From Amycolatopsis marina (GTDB lineage Bacteria > Actinomycetota > Actinomycetes > Mycobacteriales > Pseudonocardiaceae): a stretch of DNA of 64,000 nucleotides. The position numbers and the translations under genes are program-made. Within the stretch, counting starts at the first letter, position 1. Each line of letters starts with the position of its first letter. This document shows, piece after piece, positions 26,379 to 34,594 of this stretch. The stretch lies in contig NZ_FOKG01000010.1 of assembly GCF_900111885.1 (NCBI RefSeq), positions 216,974 to 280,973 on the forward strand, read 5' to 3'. The notes below the pieces were generated by a model. That model did not search any database, was not told where the DNA came from, and was given only the letters and a program-made list of their open reading frames with translations.

Positions 26379-26412
26379 TCACCACACAGAGAACAAGTTC
26401 TATGTGTGGTGA
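26379..26412. promoter_or_regulatory. 34-base near-perfect palindrome between divergent operons
   Basis: Outer arms TCACCACACA (26379-26388) and TGTGTGGTGA (26403-26412) are perfect, inner arms AGAAC/GTTCT flank a two-base centre, and one pair mismatches. It lies in the gap between the FMO operon (left) and the decarboxylase-like/SDR operon (right), the expected place for the operator of the TetR at 24348. A nearby shorter dyad TTGAC-GCGT-GTCAA lies at 26341-26354. Confidence 0.65.
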
Positions 26413-26476
26413 AGTAGAGAGATTGTTGCGTATGTCAACTGGTGTCAGTCGAAGCAGAACGTGTTCTACTTGGGTT

Positions 26477-27166
26477 ATGACTCATATTATCCTCGGTGAG
26501 CAGGTCCGGATGCCGGTCGAGGTGCGCTCGGCGAGTGCGTGCTCGGCGCTGTTCACCAGCCCGGTGGACGCGGCCCGCGGGCTGCTCTCCCACACCGGCC
26601 TCGAGCCGGTGCGAACGGTGCGAGGACGTGCGTTGTGCTCACTGGCGTTCGTGCGGTACACCGACGGCGATCTCGGGCCCTATCACGAGTTCGCTCTCGC
26701 GCTTCTCGCCCGGCTGCCGGGTGAGCGGAAGAGTGTGGGCGCCTATATCCACTGGCTTCCGGTGAACCAGGGCTTCACGCTGCAGGCGGGCCGGTCGATC
26801 TGGGGCTTTCCCAAGGAGTTGGCCGACATCGACATCCGGTTCACCGGAAGGGCACACGTGTGTGTGGTCAGGAAGGACGGACAGCTCGTACTGGCGCTGC
26901 GGGTTCGGCGTGGACTGCCCGTGCCGCCGGGTACCGGCGGGACGTCGGTCGACGCCTACACACACCAGGACGGTGTGCTGCGCAGGACCCCGTGGCGGAT
27001 GCGTCCGGCGAGAGTGCGCGCCAGGCCCGGGGGCGCCCGGTTGCTGCTCGGCGACCATCCCGCCGCTGACCCCCTGCGCGCGTTGCGGCTGTCCCGTTCG
27101 GCGCTCACGACCAGCGAGATCGGCATCCTGCGCATGACCTTCGACGACGCACGGGAGATCGGATGA
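26477..27166 (+). CDS. acetoacetate decarboxylase family protein
   Basis: A 229-residue protein of the acetoacetate decarboxylase superfamily. The core motif SIWGFPKELADIDI at about residues 97-110 contains the Lys that forms a Schiff base in true decarboxylases, and YHEFALALL precedes it. Family members decarboxylate, aldolise or hydrate oxo-acids. I place the start at the ATG at 26477; an upstream ATG at 26348 would run through the palindromic operator. Its stop overlaps the SDR start (ATGA). Confidence 0.75.
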   Translation: MTHIILGEQVRMPVEVRSASACSALFTSPVDAARGLLSHTGLEPVRTVRGRALCSLAFVRYTDGDLGPYHEFALALLARLPGERKSVGAYIHWLPVNQGFTLQAGRSIWGFPKELADIDIRFTGRAHVCVVRKDGQLVLALRVRRGLPVPPGTGGTSVDAYTHQDGVLRRTPWRMRPARVRARPGGARLLLGDHPAADPLRALRLSRSALTTSEIGILRMTFDDAREIG

Positions 27167-27948
27167 GCGCGCGGGGCCGGGTGCGTACGGCACTGGTCAC
27201 CGGTGCGGCCAGCGGTATGGGCAGGATGGCGGCGCAACGGCTCGCCGCGGCCGGGGTGCGGGTGGCCGCCGTGGACCTGGACTCGTCCGGTCTGGCGGAC
27301 ACCGCCCTGCGCTCATCGAACACGCACACGTTCAGCTGCGACGTCACGGACGCGGCTGCGGTCACCGGCGTTGTCGAGCGCGTCACCGGGGAGCTCGGCC
27401 CGATCGACCGGCTCGTCCACGCGGCAGGGCTGTGCCGGATAGGTCCGGCCCTGGAGCACGCACTGCCGTCGCTGCGCCGGGTGGTCGAGGTGAACTTCCT
27501 GGGTACGGTGCACGTGACCAGGGCTGTCGTGCCGGGGATGCTCGACCGAGGTGACGGCGAGGTGGTGCTGTTCGGTTCGCTGGCGGGCTGGCTGCCCTCA
27601 CCACGGCTGGCCGCGTACTCGGCGTCCAAGTTCGCGGTCACCGCGTTCGCCGAGGTACTGGCCCAGGAGGTCGCGGGAAGCGGGGTCCGGGTTCTGTGTG
27701 TCTGCCCGGGGCAGGTGGAGACACCGCTGGCCCAAGGGGTTCGGGCCATTGACCCCGGCGTGCTCGGTGGGCGCAGCGGAATGCCCCCGGAGGAGGCACT
27801 CGATGCCGTCGAGGCGGCCTTGGCCTCCCGTCGTGCCCCGCTCTTCGTCTTCCCAGGGAGAGGAACCAGCCAGACCGTACTGGCCCGCAGGCTCCTGCCG
27901 AACCTCCTGCGCAGACAAATAATCCGCCACGTCCGCCCAGCCCGCTGA
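27163..27948 (+). CDS. short-chain dehydrogenase/reductase
   Basis: A 261-residue SDR. The cofactor site is VTGAASGMGRM at about residues 9-19, CDVTD binds the adenine ring, and the catalytic set is Ser in LFGSLAGW with YSASK. It oxidises or reduces an alcohol/ketone using NAD(P). It is translationally coupled to the acetoacetate-decarboxylase-like gene (4-base overlap) and divergent from the FMO operon, so it may feed the FMO with a ketone. No membrane segment is seen. Confidence 0.88.
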   Translation: MSARGRVRTALVTGAASGMGRMAAQRLAAAGVRVAAVDLDSSGLADTALRSSNTHTFSCDVTDAAAVTGVVERVTGELGPIDRLVHAAGLCRIGPALEHALPSLRRVVEVNFLGTVHVTRAVVPGMLDRGDGEVVLFGSLAGWLPSPRLAAYSASKFAVTAFAEVLAQEVAGSGVRVLCVCPGQVETPLAQGVRAIDPGVLGGRSGMPPEEALDAVEAALASRRAPLFVFPGRGTSQTVLARRLLPNLLRRQIIRHVRPAR

Positions 27949-27963
27949 CCAGTGCCACGCCAG

Positions 27964-28022
27964 TCGCACTTTCCCACAAAAGTGCGAGACCTGTTCTCGC
28001 ACTTTCCCGGGAAAGTGCGAGA
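27964..28022. repeat. CACTTTCCC...GGGAAAGTG palindromes, two copies
   Basis: An imperfect copy (arms TCGCACTTT/AAAGTGCGA) lies at 27964-27987 and a perfect 28-base palindrome centred on CCCGGG at 27995-28022. The core equals the pair at 2859-2910. Position downstream of the SDR gene would also allow terminator function, but the shared sequence points to a dispersed repeat. Confidence 0.85.
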
Positions 28023-28047
28023 GGCGTTGTGTCGCTTTGCGACGGGC

Positions 28048-28081
28048 GAGGGCCCGGCCGGGTGTGCCCGGCCGGGCCCTC
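28048..28081. terminator. strong GC hairpin between convergent genes
   Basis: A perfect 15-base stem (GAGGGCCCGGCCGGG with its complement) closes a TGTG loop. It lies between the SDR gene (ends 27948) and the oppositely oriented secreted dehydrogenase (ends 28131), and could stop transcription both ways. No long T-tract follows, as is common in actinobacteria. Confidence 0.65.
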
Positions 28082-28130
28082 GGTTGGTGAGCCGTGCGTC
28101 AGTGCTGCGGAAACTCGCTCCCGCGCGACA

Positions 28131-30449
28131 TCAGTGCCAGAAGAAGCGCAGGTACTGCTGCCAGATCGTGCCGGCGTCCGCGGACTTGTCCAGGAACATC
28201 AACGAATCCATCCGGCAGTTGCACGGATTGCGTTCCTGGTTGTTCTGCGGGAAGCTTCCGCCGATCTTGATCCCACGCGGGTTGGTCGCGGTGGTGCCCG
28301 TCCCGTCGACCTGCCAGGGGTCGCCCGTGTTCGTGTAGAACCCGGGAATCGCCCTCCCGTTGCGGTAGAGGGCCATCTCGCCGGTCGTGTAGTCGAACGT
28401 CGCCGCTAGGTGCACCCACTCGTTCTGCGGGAGCAGCTCCTGCCAGTCCTGCCGAGCCGCGAACGTCTGCGAGCTGCCGCCGTCGATCCTGCGGCCGAGG
28501 GCGACGAGCCGTAGCTCACCATCCACGTTGATCAGCTCCAGCAGGGCCCGTACGCCGTGCCCTTCGGAGTCCCCGCTGAGGATCCCGGCAAGGCCGACGG
28601 CGTTGTAGCGGTCGTCGGGGTTCGCCGTGGTGGAGTTGGGGCTCGGGTTCTCACCGGTCATCTTGAACCAGCCCATCACCGTCGCGCCCTTGGCCCCGTT
28701 GAACGCCTTGAGCGACTCCACGCCGTCGGCGTCACCGTCCCAGACGCCGGCCTTCCAGTCATCGTTCCCGTTCTGGCCGGGGTTGACCTGCTTCAACTGG
28801 AGGGCGTTGTTGCTGCCGGGGAAGGCGCCGTCGTCGATCCGCATGTCCTCGCCGCCGTTGACGAGGTCCAGCAGGGTCCGCGACGAGCCCTGGTCGGACT
28901 CCTTGGCGTCATCGGCGGGGAACGGGTGCTCGAAGTCGTAATGCGCCACCAGGTCGCGCTCGACCTTCTTGGTGACCTCGGATCCCGAGCCCCAACGGGT
29001 GCCGGTGACCTTCCAGATCTTGCCGTTCGCCTTGGCGAGCAGGTAGAGGTCACCCTTGGCGTCCATGCCGAACCGCAGGTCCACACGTCCGTCACCGACG
29101 AAATCCGTCATCCGCATCCGCTTGCCGCTGGTGTCGAACAGCTGCAGCTCGTGCAGTGTCGCGGACTCGCGGCCCCGCTTCATCTGGTTCACCTCGGTGT
29201 AGAGCACCCGGCCGTCCACCAGGTCACCGAAGATGTACTTGCCCCGCAGGAGAGGCAGCTCCGAGCCCCGGTAGACCTGTCCGCCGGAGATCGCGTGACC
29301 CGCGTCGGAGTTGCACGGCCAGTTGGCCGGTCGCTCGTGGTCGAACTGCGCGACCGGATAGGTGTAGCCGTACTTCTCGTCATCCTCCGGCAGCGGGTAC
29401 AGGTAGCACTGGAACTCGGGCTCGAACCTGAAATTGCCCTCGCGCTCGCTCCAGCCGAAGTTGTCCCCGGCCCGCACCTCGTACACCGCTTCGATCGCGC
29501 GCTGACCGATGTGGCCGAGATACATCGCGTTCTTGCCGCCACGGTCCCAGGCGAACCGGTGCGGGTCCCGCAACCCGATGGCATAGATCTCGCCGATCGC
29601 GTTCGGTTCACCGACGAACGGGTTGGTCTCGGGAATGCCGTACTGGCCGCCCGGTCCGTTGGTGCCCTGCGGATCGATTCGCAGGATCTTGCCTGCCGGG
29701 GTGCTCAGGTCCTGCGGCACATCGGTGTTCACGCCGATACCGCCGTCGCCGACCGCCAGGTAGAGCAGACCGTAGTCCTCGTCACCCGGCTCGGCCGTCG
29801 TGTTGAAGTCGATCTGCTGGATGGCGTGGATCTGGGTGGTGAACCCGAACCGGAAGAGTTCCCGTTGGGTGCCACTGAACTGATCGGCAGCGGGATCGTC
29901 CGCGGTCCACTCGGTCACCACGCTCTGCACGAACGCGTTGGGCTGGTTCGGGTAGGTCGGCTCCTTCTCGGCAATGGCGTCCCTGTCCTCGGTGTGCACC
30001 GTGTAGAGCTTGCCGTTGCTCTCGAACTCCGGATGGAAGGTCGCGAAACCGAAGCCGCTGCCCAGGCCACGGCCGGAGAAGAAGTCCTCGAAGCGTTCCT
30101 TGAAATCCAGATAGACGTGCTGCTGCTCGCCGTCGATGAGATACAGGGGACCGTTGAGGTCGGGCACGTACATCCGGCCGGAGCCGTCGGGCATCTCGCC
30201 GATGTGGTTGATGCGGTTGTGCCGCGTCAACCGGCCATCGGTCGCAGGCGGGGTCGGTTCGGTCTCGGGGAGCTGCGCGTACTCCTCGAGTACCAGGCCG
30301 AGGCGGGACTGTTTCGGATCCTCCGGGATCGGATCGATGATCGGTTGGTCTTCCGGCGCGGCGGCGACAGCCGTCACCGGTGGTGCCACCAGGGTCGCCG
30401 TGAGCACTGTCGCGGTGATCACGGGGACCCACCATCTGTGTTTGTCCAT
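28131..30449 (-). CDS. secreted PQQ-type sugar dehydrogenase with C-terminal LamG domain
   Basis: A 772-residue exported protein. A signal peptide spans about residues 1-31 (basic MDKHRWW, hydrophobic core, AVAA). Residues about 60-490 look like the glucose/sorbosone dehydrogenase beta-propeller (YLAVGDGGIG, GKILRIDPQGTN, IGLRDPHRFAWD, GDNFGWSEREG). Residues about 500-770 form a LamG/concanavalin-like domain with MGWFKMTG and WVHLAATFDYTTGEMALYRNG. The ATG at 30449 has GGAG 10 bases upstream. It probably oxidises or binds an extracellular sugar in the locus running from 39510 leftward. Confidence 0.8.
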   Translation of the reverse strand: MDKHRWWVPVITATVLTATLVAPPVTAVAAAPEDQPIIDPIPEDPKQSRLGLVLEEYAQLPETEPTPPATDGRLTRHNRINHIGEMPDGSGRMYVPDLNGPLYLIDGEQQHVYLDFKERFEDFFSGRGLGSGFGFATFHPEFESNGKLYTVHTEDRDAIAEKEPTYPNQPNAFVQSVVTEWTADDPAADQFSGTQRELFRFGFTTQIHAIQQIDFNTTAEPGDEDYGLLYLAVGDGGIGVNTDVPQDLSTPAGKILRIDPQGTNGPGGQYGIPETNPFVGEPNAIGEIYAIGLRDPHRFAWDRGGKNAMYLGHIGQRAIEAVYEVRAGDNFGWSEREGNFRFEPEFQCYLYPLPEDDEKYGYTYPVAQFDHERPANWPCNSDAGHAISGGQVYRGSELPLLRGKYIFGDLVDGRVLYTEVNQMKRGRESATLHELQLFDTSGKRMRMTDFVGDGRVDLRFGMDAKGDLYLLAKANGKIWKVTGTRWGSGSEVTKKVERDLVAHYDFEHPFPADDAKESDQGSSRTLLDLVNGGEDMRIDDGAFPGSNNALQLKQVNPGQNGNDDWKAGVWDGDADGVESLKAFNGAKGATVMGWFKMTGENPSPNSTTANPDDRYNAVGLAGILSGDSEGHGVRALLELINVDGELRLVALGRRIDGGSSQTFAARQDWQELLPQNEWVHLAATFDYTTGEMALYRNGRAIPGFYTNTGDPWQVDGTGTTATNPRGIKIGGSFPQNNQERNPCNCRMDSLMFLDKSADAGTIWQQYLRFFWH

Positions 30450-30555
30450 CGTTGGACTCCATCCCTCGCGGTGGGGTGTGGGATTGACACTCACTGCCGG
30501 TGCCGGCCGACAGCCTCACCGGCCCCGTGGTGCGCTTTCGGGGACCGGTGTGCTT

Positions 30556-31278
30556 TCAGGGGGCGTCCGGGCCCGGCCGGGCCCGGACGCCGGCCACGGT
30601 CACGTCGCGGATGCGGCCGTGGTTGTCGAACGAGCCGAAGCCCACCCGGCCGCCGGAGAAACTCTTGTCGGTCGCGGTCATCAGAGGCTCGCGCGTTTCG
30701 TCGACATACACCGCGATCCGTCCTGACGGCGCGTCATAGTCCAGCCGGACGTCGTGCCATTCCGTGTCGTCGATGGCTGCCGGGGCGCCGAAATCGCCGT
30801 TCCACTGGTCGTCGATGCGTTCGCGGTCCGCGTTGTCGATTACGAAGATCCCGTTGTGCGGGTAGATCGTGTTGTCCTGGGACAGGTGCGCGTAGTAGAA
30901 GCGCGTGGGCGACTGGTAGTTGAAGACCAGGATGACGTCCCGGTCGTTGCGGGTCACCGGTTCGTCGATGCGTACCTCGGCCCGATAGCGAAGCGAACCG
31001 AGCTCGGGTCCCTTCTCGACAATCGCGTACTCGAACGGTCGGCGCGGCCCGTCCGGTGCCTCGCCGCGTTCCGTCATGACGACCTGGCCGTCCTCGAACG
31101 CCCACTTGCCCGGCGTCAGCGGTTCCCAGTGCCGGTCGGTCGCGCGCGGCTTGACCACGGCGAATCCGTGGAATCCTGCGGGTGACGGCTCGGCAGCGGA
31201 CGGCGTGGTGCCGGTCGCGGCCGTGCCCACGAGTACGAGCAGTCCCGCGGCCAGTGCGGCGGGCAGTCTTCGTTTCAT
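30556..31278 (-). CDS. secreted DUF1080-like (3-keto-glycoside hydrolase-related) protein
   Basis: A 240-residue exported protein with an N-terminal signal peptide (MKRRL, hydrophobic stretch to about residue 21, cleavage near SAA-EP at 27-30). The mature part is a single jelly-roll/LamG-like domain with FNYQSPTRFYYAHLS, WHDVRLDYD and GRVGFGSFDNHGRIRDVTV, as in DUF1080 proteins. Relatives hydrolyse 3-keto-glycosides. It lies between the isomerase gene and the secreted dehydrogenase and shares their strand. The last codons overlap a 30-base palindrome. Confidence 0.65.
   Translation of the reverse strand: MKRRLPAALAAGLLVLVGTAATGTTPSAAEPSPAGFHGFAVVKPRATDRHWEPLTPGKWAFEDGQVVMTERGEAPDGPRRPFEYAIVEKGPELGSLRYRAEVRIDEPVTRNDRDVILVFNYQSPTRFYYAHLSQDNTIYPHNGIFVIDNADRERIDDQWNGDFGAPAAIDDTEWHDVRLDYDAPSGRIAVYVDETREPLMTATDKSFSGGRVGFGSFDNHGRIRDVTVAGVRARPGPDAP
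30562..30591. repeat. 30-base perfect palindrome at a gene end
   Basis: GGCGTCCGGGCCCGG and its reverse complement abut to give a perfect 30-base palindrome lying within the last codons of the DUF1080-like gene, just before its stop. It could act as a terminator-like or RNA-stabilising hairpin inside the long operon. Confidence 0.6.
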
Positions 31279-31321
31279 CGACGTGGTCCTTCCCAACTGA
31301 GGAAACCCGGGGGAGGAGTCG

Positions 31322-32245
31322 CTACAGTTGCGGCTCCACGATCTCGACGTATCTGCGCGCCAGAGTGGCCACGACGTCGGCGCCGGGGGCGGCCCAGACG
31401 TCGGCATTGAAGATCTCAACCTCGACGTCCCCGGTGTAGCCCGCGGCGGCCACAGCTCTGGTCAGCGCGCCGAAGTCGATGTGACCGTCGCCCATCATTC
31501 CGCGGCTGAGCAGGGAGTCCGCGGGCAACGGGGTGATCCACTCGCAAACCTGGTAACTGACGATGCGGTCTCCGGCACGGGCGATCTGCGCCAGCACACC
31601 CGGCTCCCACCACACGTGGAACGTGTCCACCACGACACCGACCGCGTCCGCGGGATGCTGCTCCGCGATGTCCAGGGCCTGCGCCAGCGTCGAGATCACC
31701 CCACGGTCGGCGGCGAAGATGGGGTGCATCGGTTCGATACCGAGACGCACACCGCGTTCGAGAGCAGGGGGCACGAGTGCGGCGACAGCCTCGGCGGCAC
31801 GGGCTCGCGCGGCGGCGAGGTCCCGGTCGCCCTCGGGCAGCCCCCCGGGCACCAGCACGAGTGTGTCGCAGCCCAGTGCCGCCGCCTCGTCGAGGGCGGT
31901 GATGTTGTCCTCGTGTGCCGCGGCACGGGCGACCGGGTCGGCAGCGGTGAAGAACCCTCCCCGGCACAGCGACGACACCCGCAGACCCGCATCGCCGATC
32001 ATCCGGACGGCGATGTCGAGCCCTACTTCGGCGACCGGTTCACGCCACACACCGATCGAGCCGATGCCGGCCGCCACACAGCCGTCCACCGCCTCTCGCA
32101 GCGACCAGCGAGCGGTGGTGCGCTGGTTCAGCGACAACCGTGCCAGCCGGGGGTCGCCGGGGCGCGGGGTGGCCACGCGGGCGGGCAGGCCGGACGGGAC
32201 GTCCAGTTCCTCTGCCCGCGTCGAAGGGGTGTGTGTGCTGGTCAT
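31322..32245 (-). CDS. sugar phosphate isomerase/epimerase (xylose-isomerase-like TIM barrel)
   Basis: A 307-residue TIM-barrel protein of the AP-endonuclease-2/xylose-isomerase-like family. Likely metal ligands sit in RLGIEPMHPIF (Glu), VVVDTFHVWWEPG (Asp, His), DGHIDFG (His) and VEVEIFNADVW (Glu). Relatives isomerise or epimerise ketoses, inososes or keto-sugars. The ATG overlaps the DUF993 stop by ATGA. It continues the Gfo/Idh-DUF993-isomerase set, which suggests a sugar or cyclitol oxidation pathway. Confidence 0.82.
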   Translation of the reverse strand: MTSTHTPSTRAEELDVPSGLPARVATPRPGDPRLARLSLNQRTTARWSLREAVDGCVAAGIGSIGVWREPVAEVGLDIAVRMIGDAGLRVSSLCRGGFFTAADPVARAAAHEDNITALDEAAALGCDTLVLVPGGLPEGDRDLAAARARAAEAVAALVPPALERGVRLGIEPMHPIFAADRGVISTLAQALDIAEQHPADAVGVVVDTFHVWWEPGVLAQIARAGDRIVSYQVCEWITPLPADSLLSRGMMGDGHIDFGALTRAVAAAGYTGDVEVEIFNADVWAAPGADVVATLARRYVEIVEPQL

Positions 32246-33411
32246 CGGCCCGCTCCCGCCGCCTCGAGCCACAGCCGCATGCGGTGCGCGGCGAACTCGG
32301 GGTCGGGCAGCAGCCGCGCTTCGTTGGCGAGTTCGAACACGCGTGCCAGATGCGGCACGCCGCGCGCCGACTGCAGCCCGCCGACCATCGTGAAGCCGGG
32401 TTGGTGGCCGCTGAGCCATGCCATGAAAGCGATCCCCGTCTTGTAGTAGAACGTGGGCGCGCTGAAGATGTGCCGCGAAAGGGGCAGGGTGGGAGCCATC
32501 TCCGCGTCATAGGTTGCGAAGTCGCCCTCGTCGAGCGCGGACAGCGCGGCCGACGCGGCTGGGGCGATCGCGGCGAACGCGCCGAGCAGTGCGTCCGAAT
32601 GGTGTTCCGGGTCGCCGCGGATCAGCTCGGGATAGTTGAAGTCGTCGCCGGTGTAGAGCCGCACGCCGTCCGGCAGCTCGGCGCGCAGGCCGCGCTCGTG
32701 TTCGGCCGAGAGCAGCGAGACCTTCACTCCGTCGATCTTGTCCGCGTGCTCGCGAACCAGGCCGAGGAACGTTTCCGTAGCGGTGGCCACATCCGTCGAA
32801 CCCCAGTAGCCGGCCAGTTGCGGGTCGAAGGCCTCGCCGAGCCAGTGCAGGATCACCGGTTCGGCCACCTGTCGAAGAATCGTGTCGTACACCCGCCGGT
32901 AGTCCTCGGCCGAGCGCGCTTCGCGGGCGAGGTGACGCGAGGCCATCAGAATCACCTGTGAGCCGGTCGATTCCACGAAGGCGACCTGTTCCTCGTAGGC
33001 CGCGATGACCTCGTCGATACCACTGATCTCGGCGCGGTGGTCGGTGCCCGCGCCGGAGGCGATCCTGGCGTCCTGCGCCCTCGCCTGCTCGGCACTGCGC
33101 CGGACGAGCTGCTGCACGGCAGGCCAGTCGAGGCCCATGTTCCGCTGCGCGGTGTCCATGGCCTCCGCCACGCCGAGTCCGTAGCGCAGCAGCTCACGCC
33201 GGAAAGCCAGTGTGGACTCCCAGTCCACGACCGCGGGGGCGCCGGGGGTGTTGTCACCGAGTGGATCGGCCACCACGTGCGCCGCCGCGAACGCGACGCG
33301 CGACGCGTAGGGCCGGGGGTGGTCCTTCCACTGGCGTGGCTCGCGAAGTTCGACGTCGGTCCAGGTGCCTTCGGTCGTGGGCAGCTGGATTCGGGTTGCC
33401 TCCCGGCTCAC
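32242..33411 (-). CDS. DUF993 family protein (DapA-like barrel)
   Basis: A 389-residue protein matching the actinobacterial DUF993 family, distantly related to dihydrodipicolinate synthase/aldolase barrels. Landmarks are AMDTAQRNMGLDW, QVILMASRHLAREA, DGVKVSLLSAEHE (a Lys in the position of the Schiff-base Lys of DapA-like enzymes), LYTGDDFNYPELI and FSAPTFYYKTGIAFMAW. The family has no established reaction that I know of. Start GTG overlaps the upstream oxidoreductase stop; stop overlaps the isomerase start. Confidence 0.8.
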   Translation of the reverse strand: MSREATRIQLPTTEGTWTDVELREPRQWKDHPRPYASRVAFAAAHVVADPLGDNTPGAPAVVDWESTLAFRRELLRYGLGVAEAMDTAQRNMGLDWPAVQQLVRRSAEQARAQDARIASGAGTDHRAEISGIDEVIAAYEEQVAFVESTGSQVILMASRHLAREARSAEDYRRVYDTILRQVAEPVILHWLGEAFDPQLAGYWGSTDVATATETFLGLVREHADKIDGVKVSLLSAEHERGLRAELPDGVRLYTGDDFNYPELIRGDPEHHSDALLGAFAAIAPAASAALSALDEGDFATYDAEMAPTLPLSRHIFSAPTFYYKTGIAFMAWLSGHQPGFTMVGGLQSARGVPHLARVFELANEARLLPDPEFAAHRMRLWLEAAGAGR

Positions 33412-34562
33412 GCGGCACCACCCTCCGGCATGGTGACGGTGCGGCCCTCCGCGGAGGAGGTGAGCCCGGCGTCGACGAGCTGGAGCCCGCGCACCCCGGC
33501 AGCGAGGTCGTAGGGATGGGGCCTGCCGTGGTGCACGTCGAGCAGGAACTGTTCCCACTGGGCCCGGAAGCCGTTGCCGAACGTCTGGTTGTCCGGCACC
33601 TCGTCCCACTGGGCGCGGAAATCCTCGGTGGTGGGCAGATCGGGGTTCCACACCGGTTTCGGTGTGCGCACGCGTGGCTGTACCCGGCAGCCGAACAGGC
33701 CTGCCACCGCGGAGCCGTGCGTACCGTCGACCTGGAACTCCACGAGCTCCTTGCGCTCGACGCGCACCGCCCACGAGGAGTTGACCTGGGCGATCACGTC
33801 GCCGTCGAGTTCGAAGATCGCATACGCCGCGTCGTCCGCTGTCGCGTCATAGCGCTTGCCGTGCTCGTCCCAGCGCTCGGGGATGTGCGTGACCGCTTTC
33901 GCGGTGACGGCCCTGACCTTGCCGAACAGGTTCTCCAACACGTAGTTCCAGTGGCAGAACATGTCCAGCACCATGCCGCCGCCGTCCTCGGCCCGGTAGT
34001 TCCAGCTGGGTCGTTGCGCCGGCGTGTGGTCACCCTCGAACACCCAGTAGCCGAACTCCCCGCGCACGGAGAGGATCCGGCCGAAGAACCCGGAGTCGAT
34101 CACGCGCTTGAGCTTCTGCAGGCCCGGCAGGTACAGCTTGTCGTGCACGACACCGTTGACGATGCCGCTCGCTTCGGCGGCCCGGACAAGTTCCATGCCT
34201 TCGTCGACCGTGGCCGCGACCGGCTTCTCGGTGTAGATGTGTTTGCCCGCAACCGCGGCTTTGAGGATGGCCTTCTTGCGCTCACTGGTGACCTGGGCAT
34301 CGAAGTAGATCTGCGCGGCGTCCTCGGCCAGCAGCGTGTCGAGGTCGGTGCTCCATTCGGCGATCCCGTGCTGTTCGGCGAGCCGGGCCAGCTTGTCGGC
34401 GTTGCGGCCCACCAGCACCGGCTCCACCTGGATCCGGTTCCCGTCGTCGACGGCGATGCCGCCCTCGTCGCGGATCGCCAGAATCGACCGCAGCAGATGC
34501 TGGCGGTAGCCCATCCGGCCGGTGACGCCGTTCATCAGGATGCGGTAGGTGTGCGTGGTCAT
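33408..34562 (-). CDS. Gfo/Idh/MocA family oxidoreductase
   Basis: A 384-residue NAD(P)-dependent sugar or cyclitol dehydrogenase. The N-terminal Rossmann start is RILMNGVTGRMGYRQHL, an unusual variant of GxGxxG; the catalytic Lys lies in HIYTEKPVAATVDEG and later GMVLDMFCHWNYVLENLFG carries the HxxN-like element. The ATG at 34562 follows the LivF stop by 32 bases. It heads the enzymatic part of the locus and probably performs the first intracellular oxidation of the imported substrate. Confidence 0.85.
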   Translation of the reverse strand: MTTHTYRILMNGVTGRMGYRQHLLRSILAIRDEGGIAVDDGNRIQVEPVLVGRNADKLARLAEQHGIAEWSTDLDTLLAEDAAQIYFDAQVTSERKKAILKAAVAGKHIYTEKPVAATVDEGMELVRAAEASGIVNGVVHDKLYLPGLQKLKRVIDSGFFGRILSVRGEFGYWVFEGDHTPAQRPSWNYRAEDGGGMVLDMFCHWNYVLENLFGKVRAVTAKAVTHIPERWDEHGKRYDATADDAAYAIFELDGDVIAQVNSSWAVRVERKELVEFQVDGTHGSAVAGLFGCRVQPRVRTPKPVWNPDLPTTEDFRAQWDEVPDNQTFGNGFRAQWEQFLLDVHHGRPHPYDLAAGVRGLQLVDAGLTSSAEGRTVTMPEGGAA

Positions 34563-34594
34563 GAGATTTCTGCTCCCGGTGTCGGAACTCGGCG

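Noticed and set aside
28557..30923. A 788-codon open frame on the plus strand
   Set aside because: It is antisense to the secreted sugar dehydrogenase and DUF1080-like genes, has no recognisable domain, and is the expected mirror frame of high-GC coding DNA.
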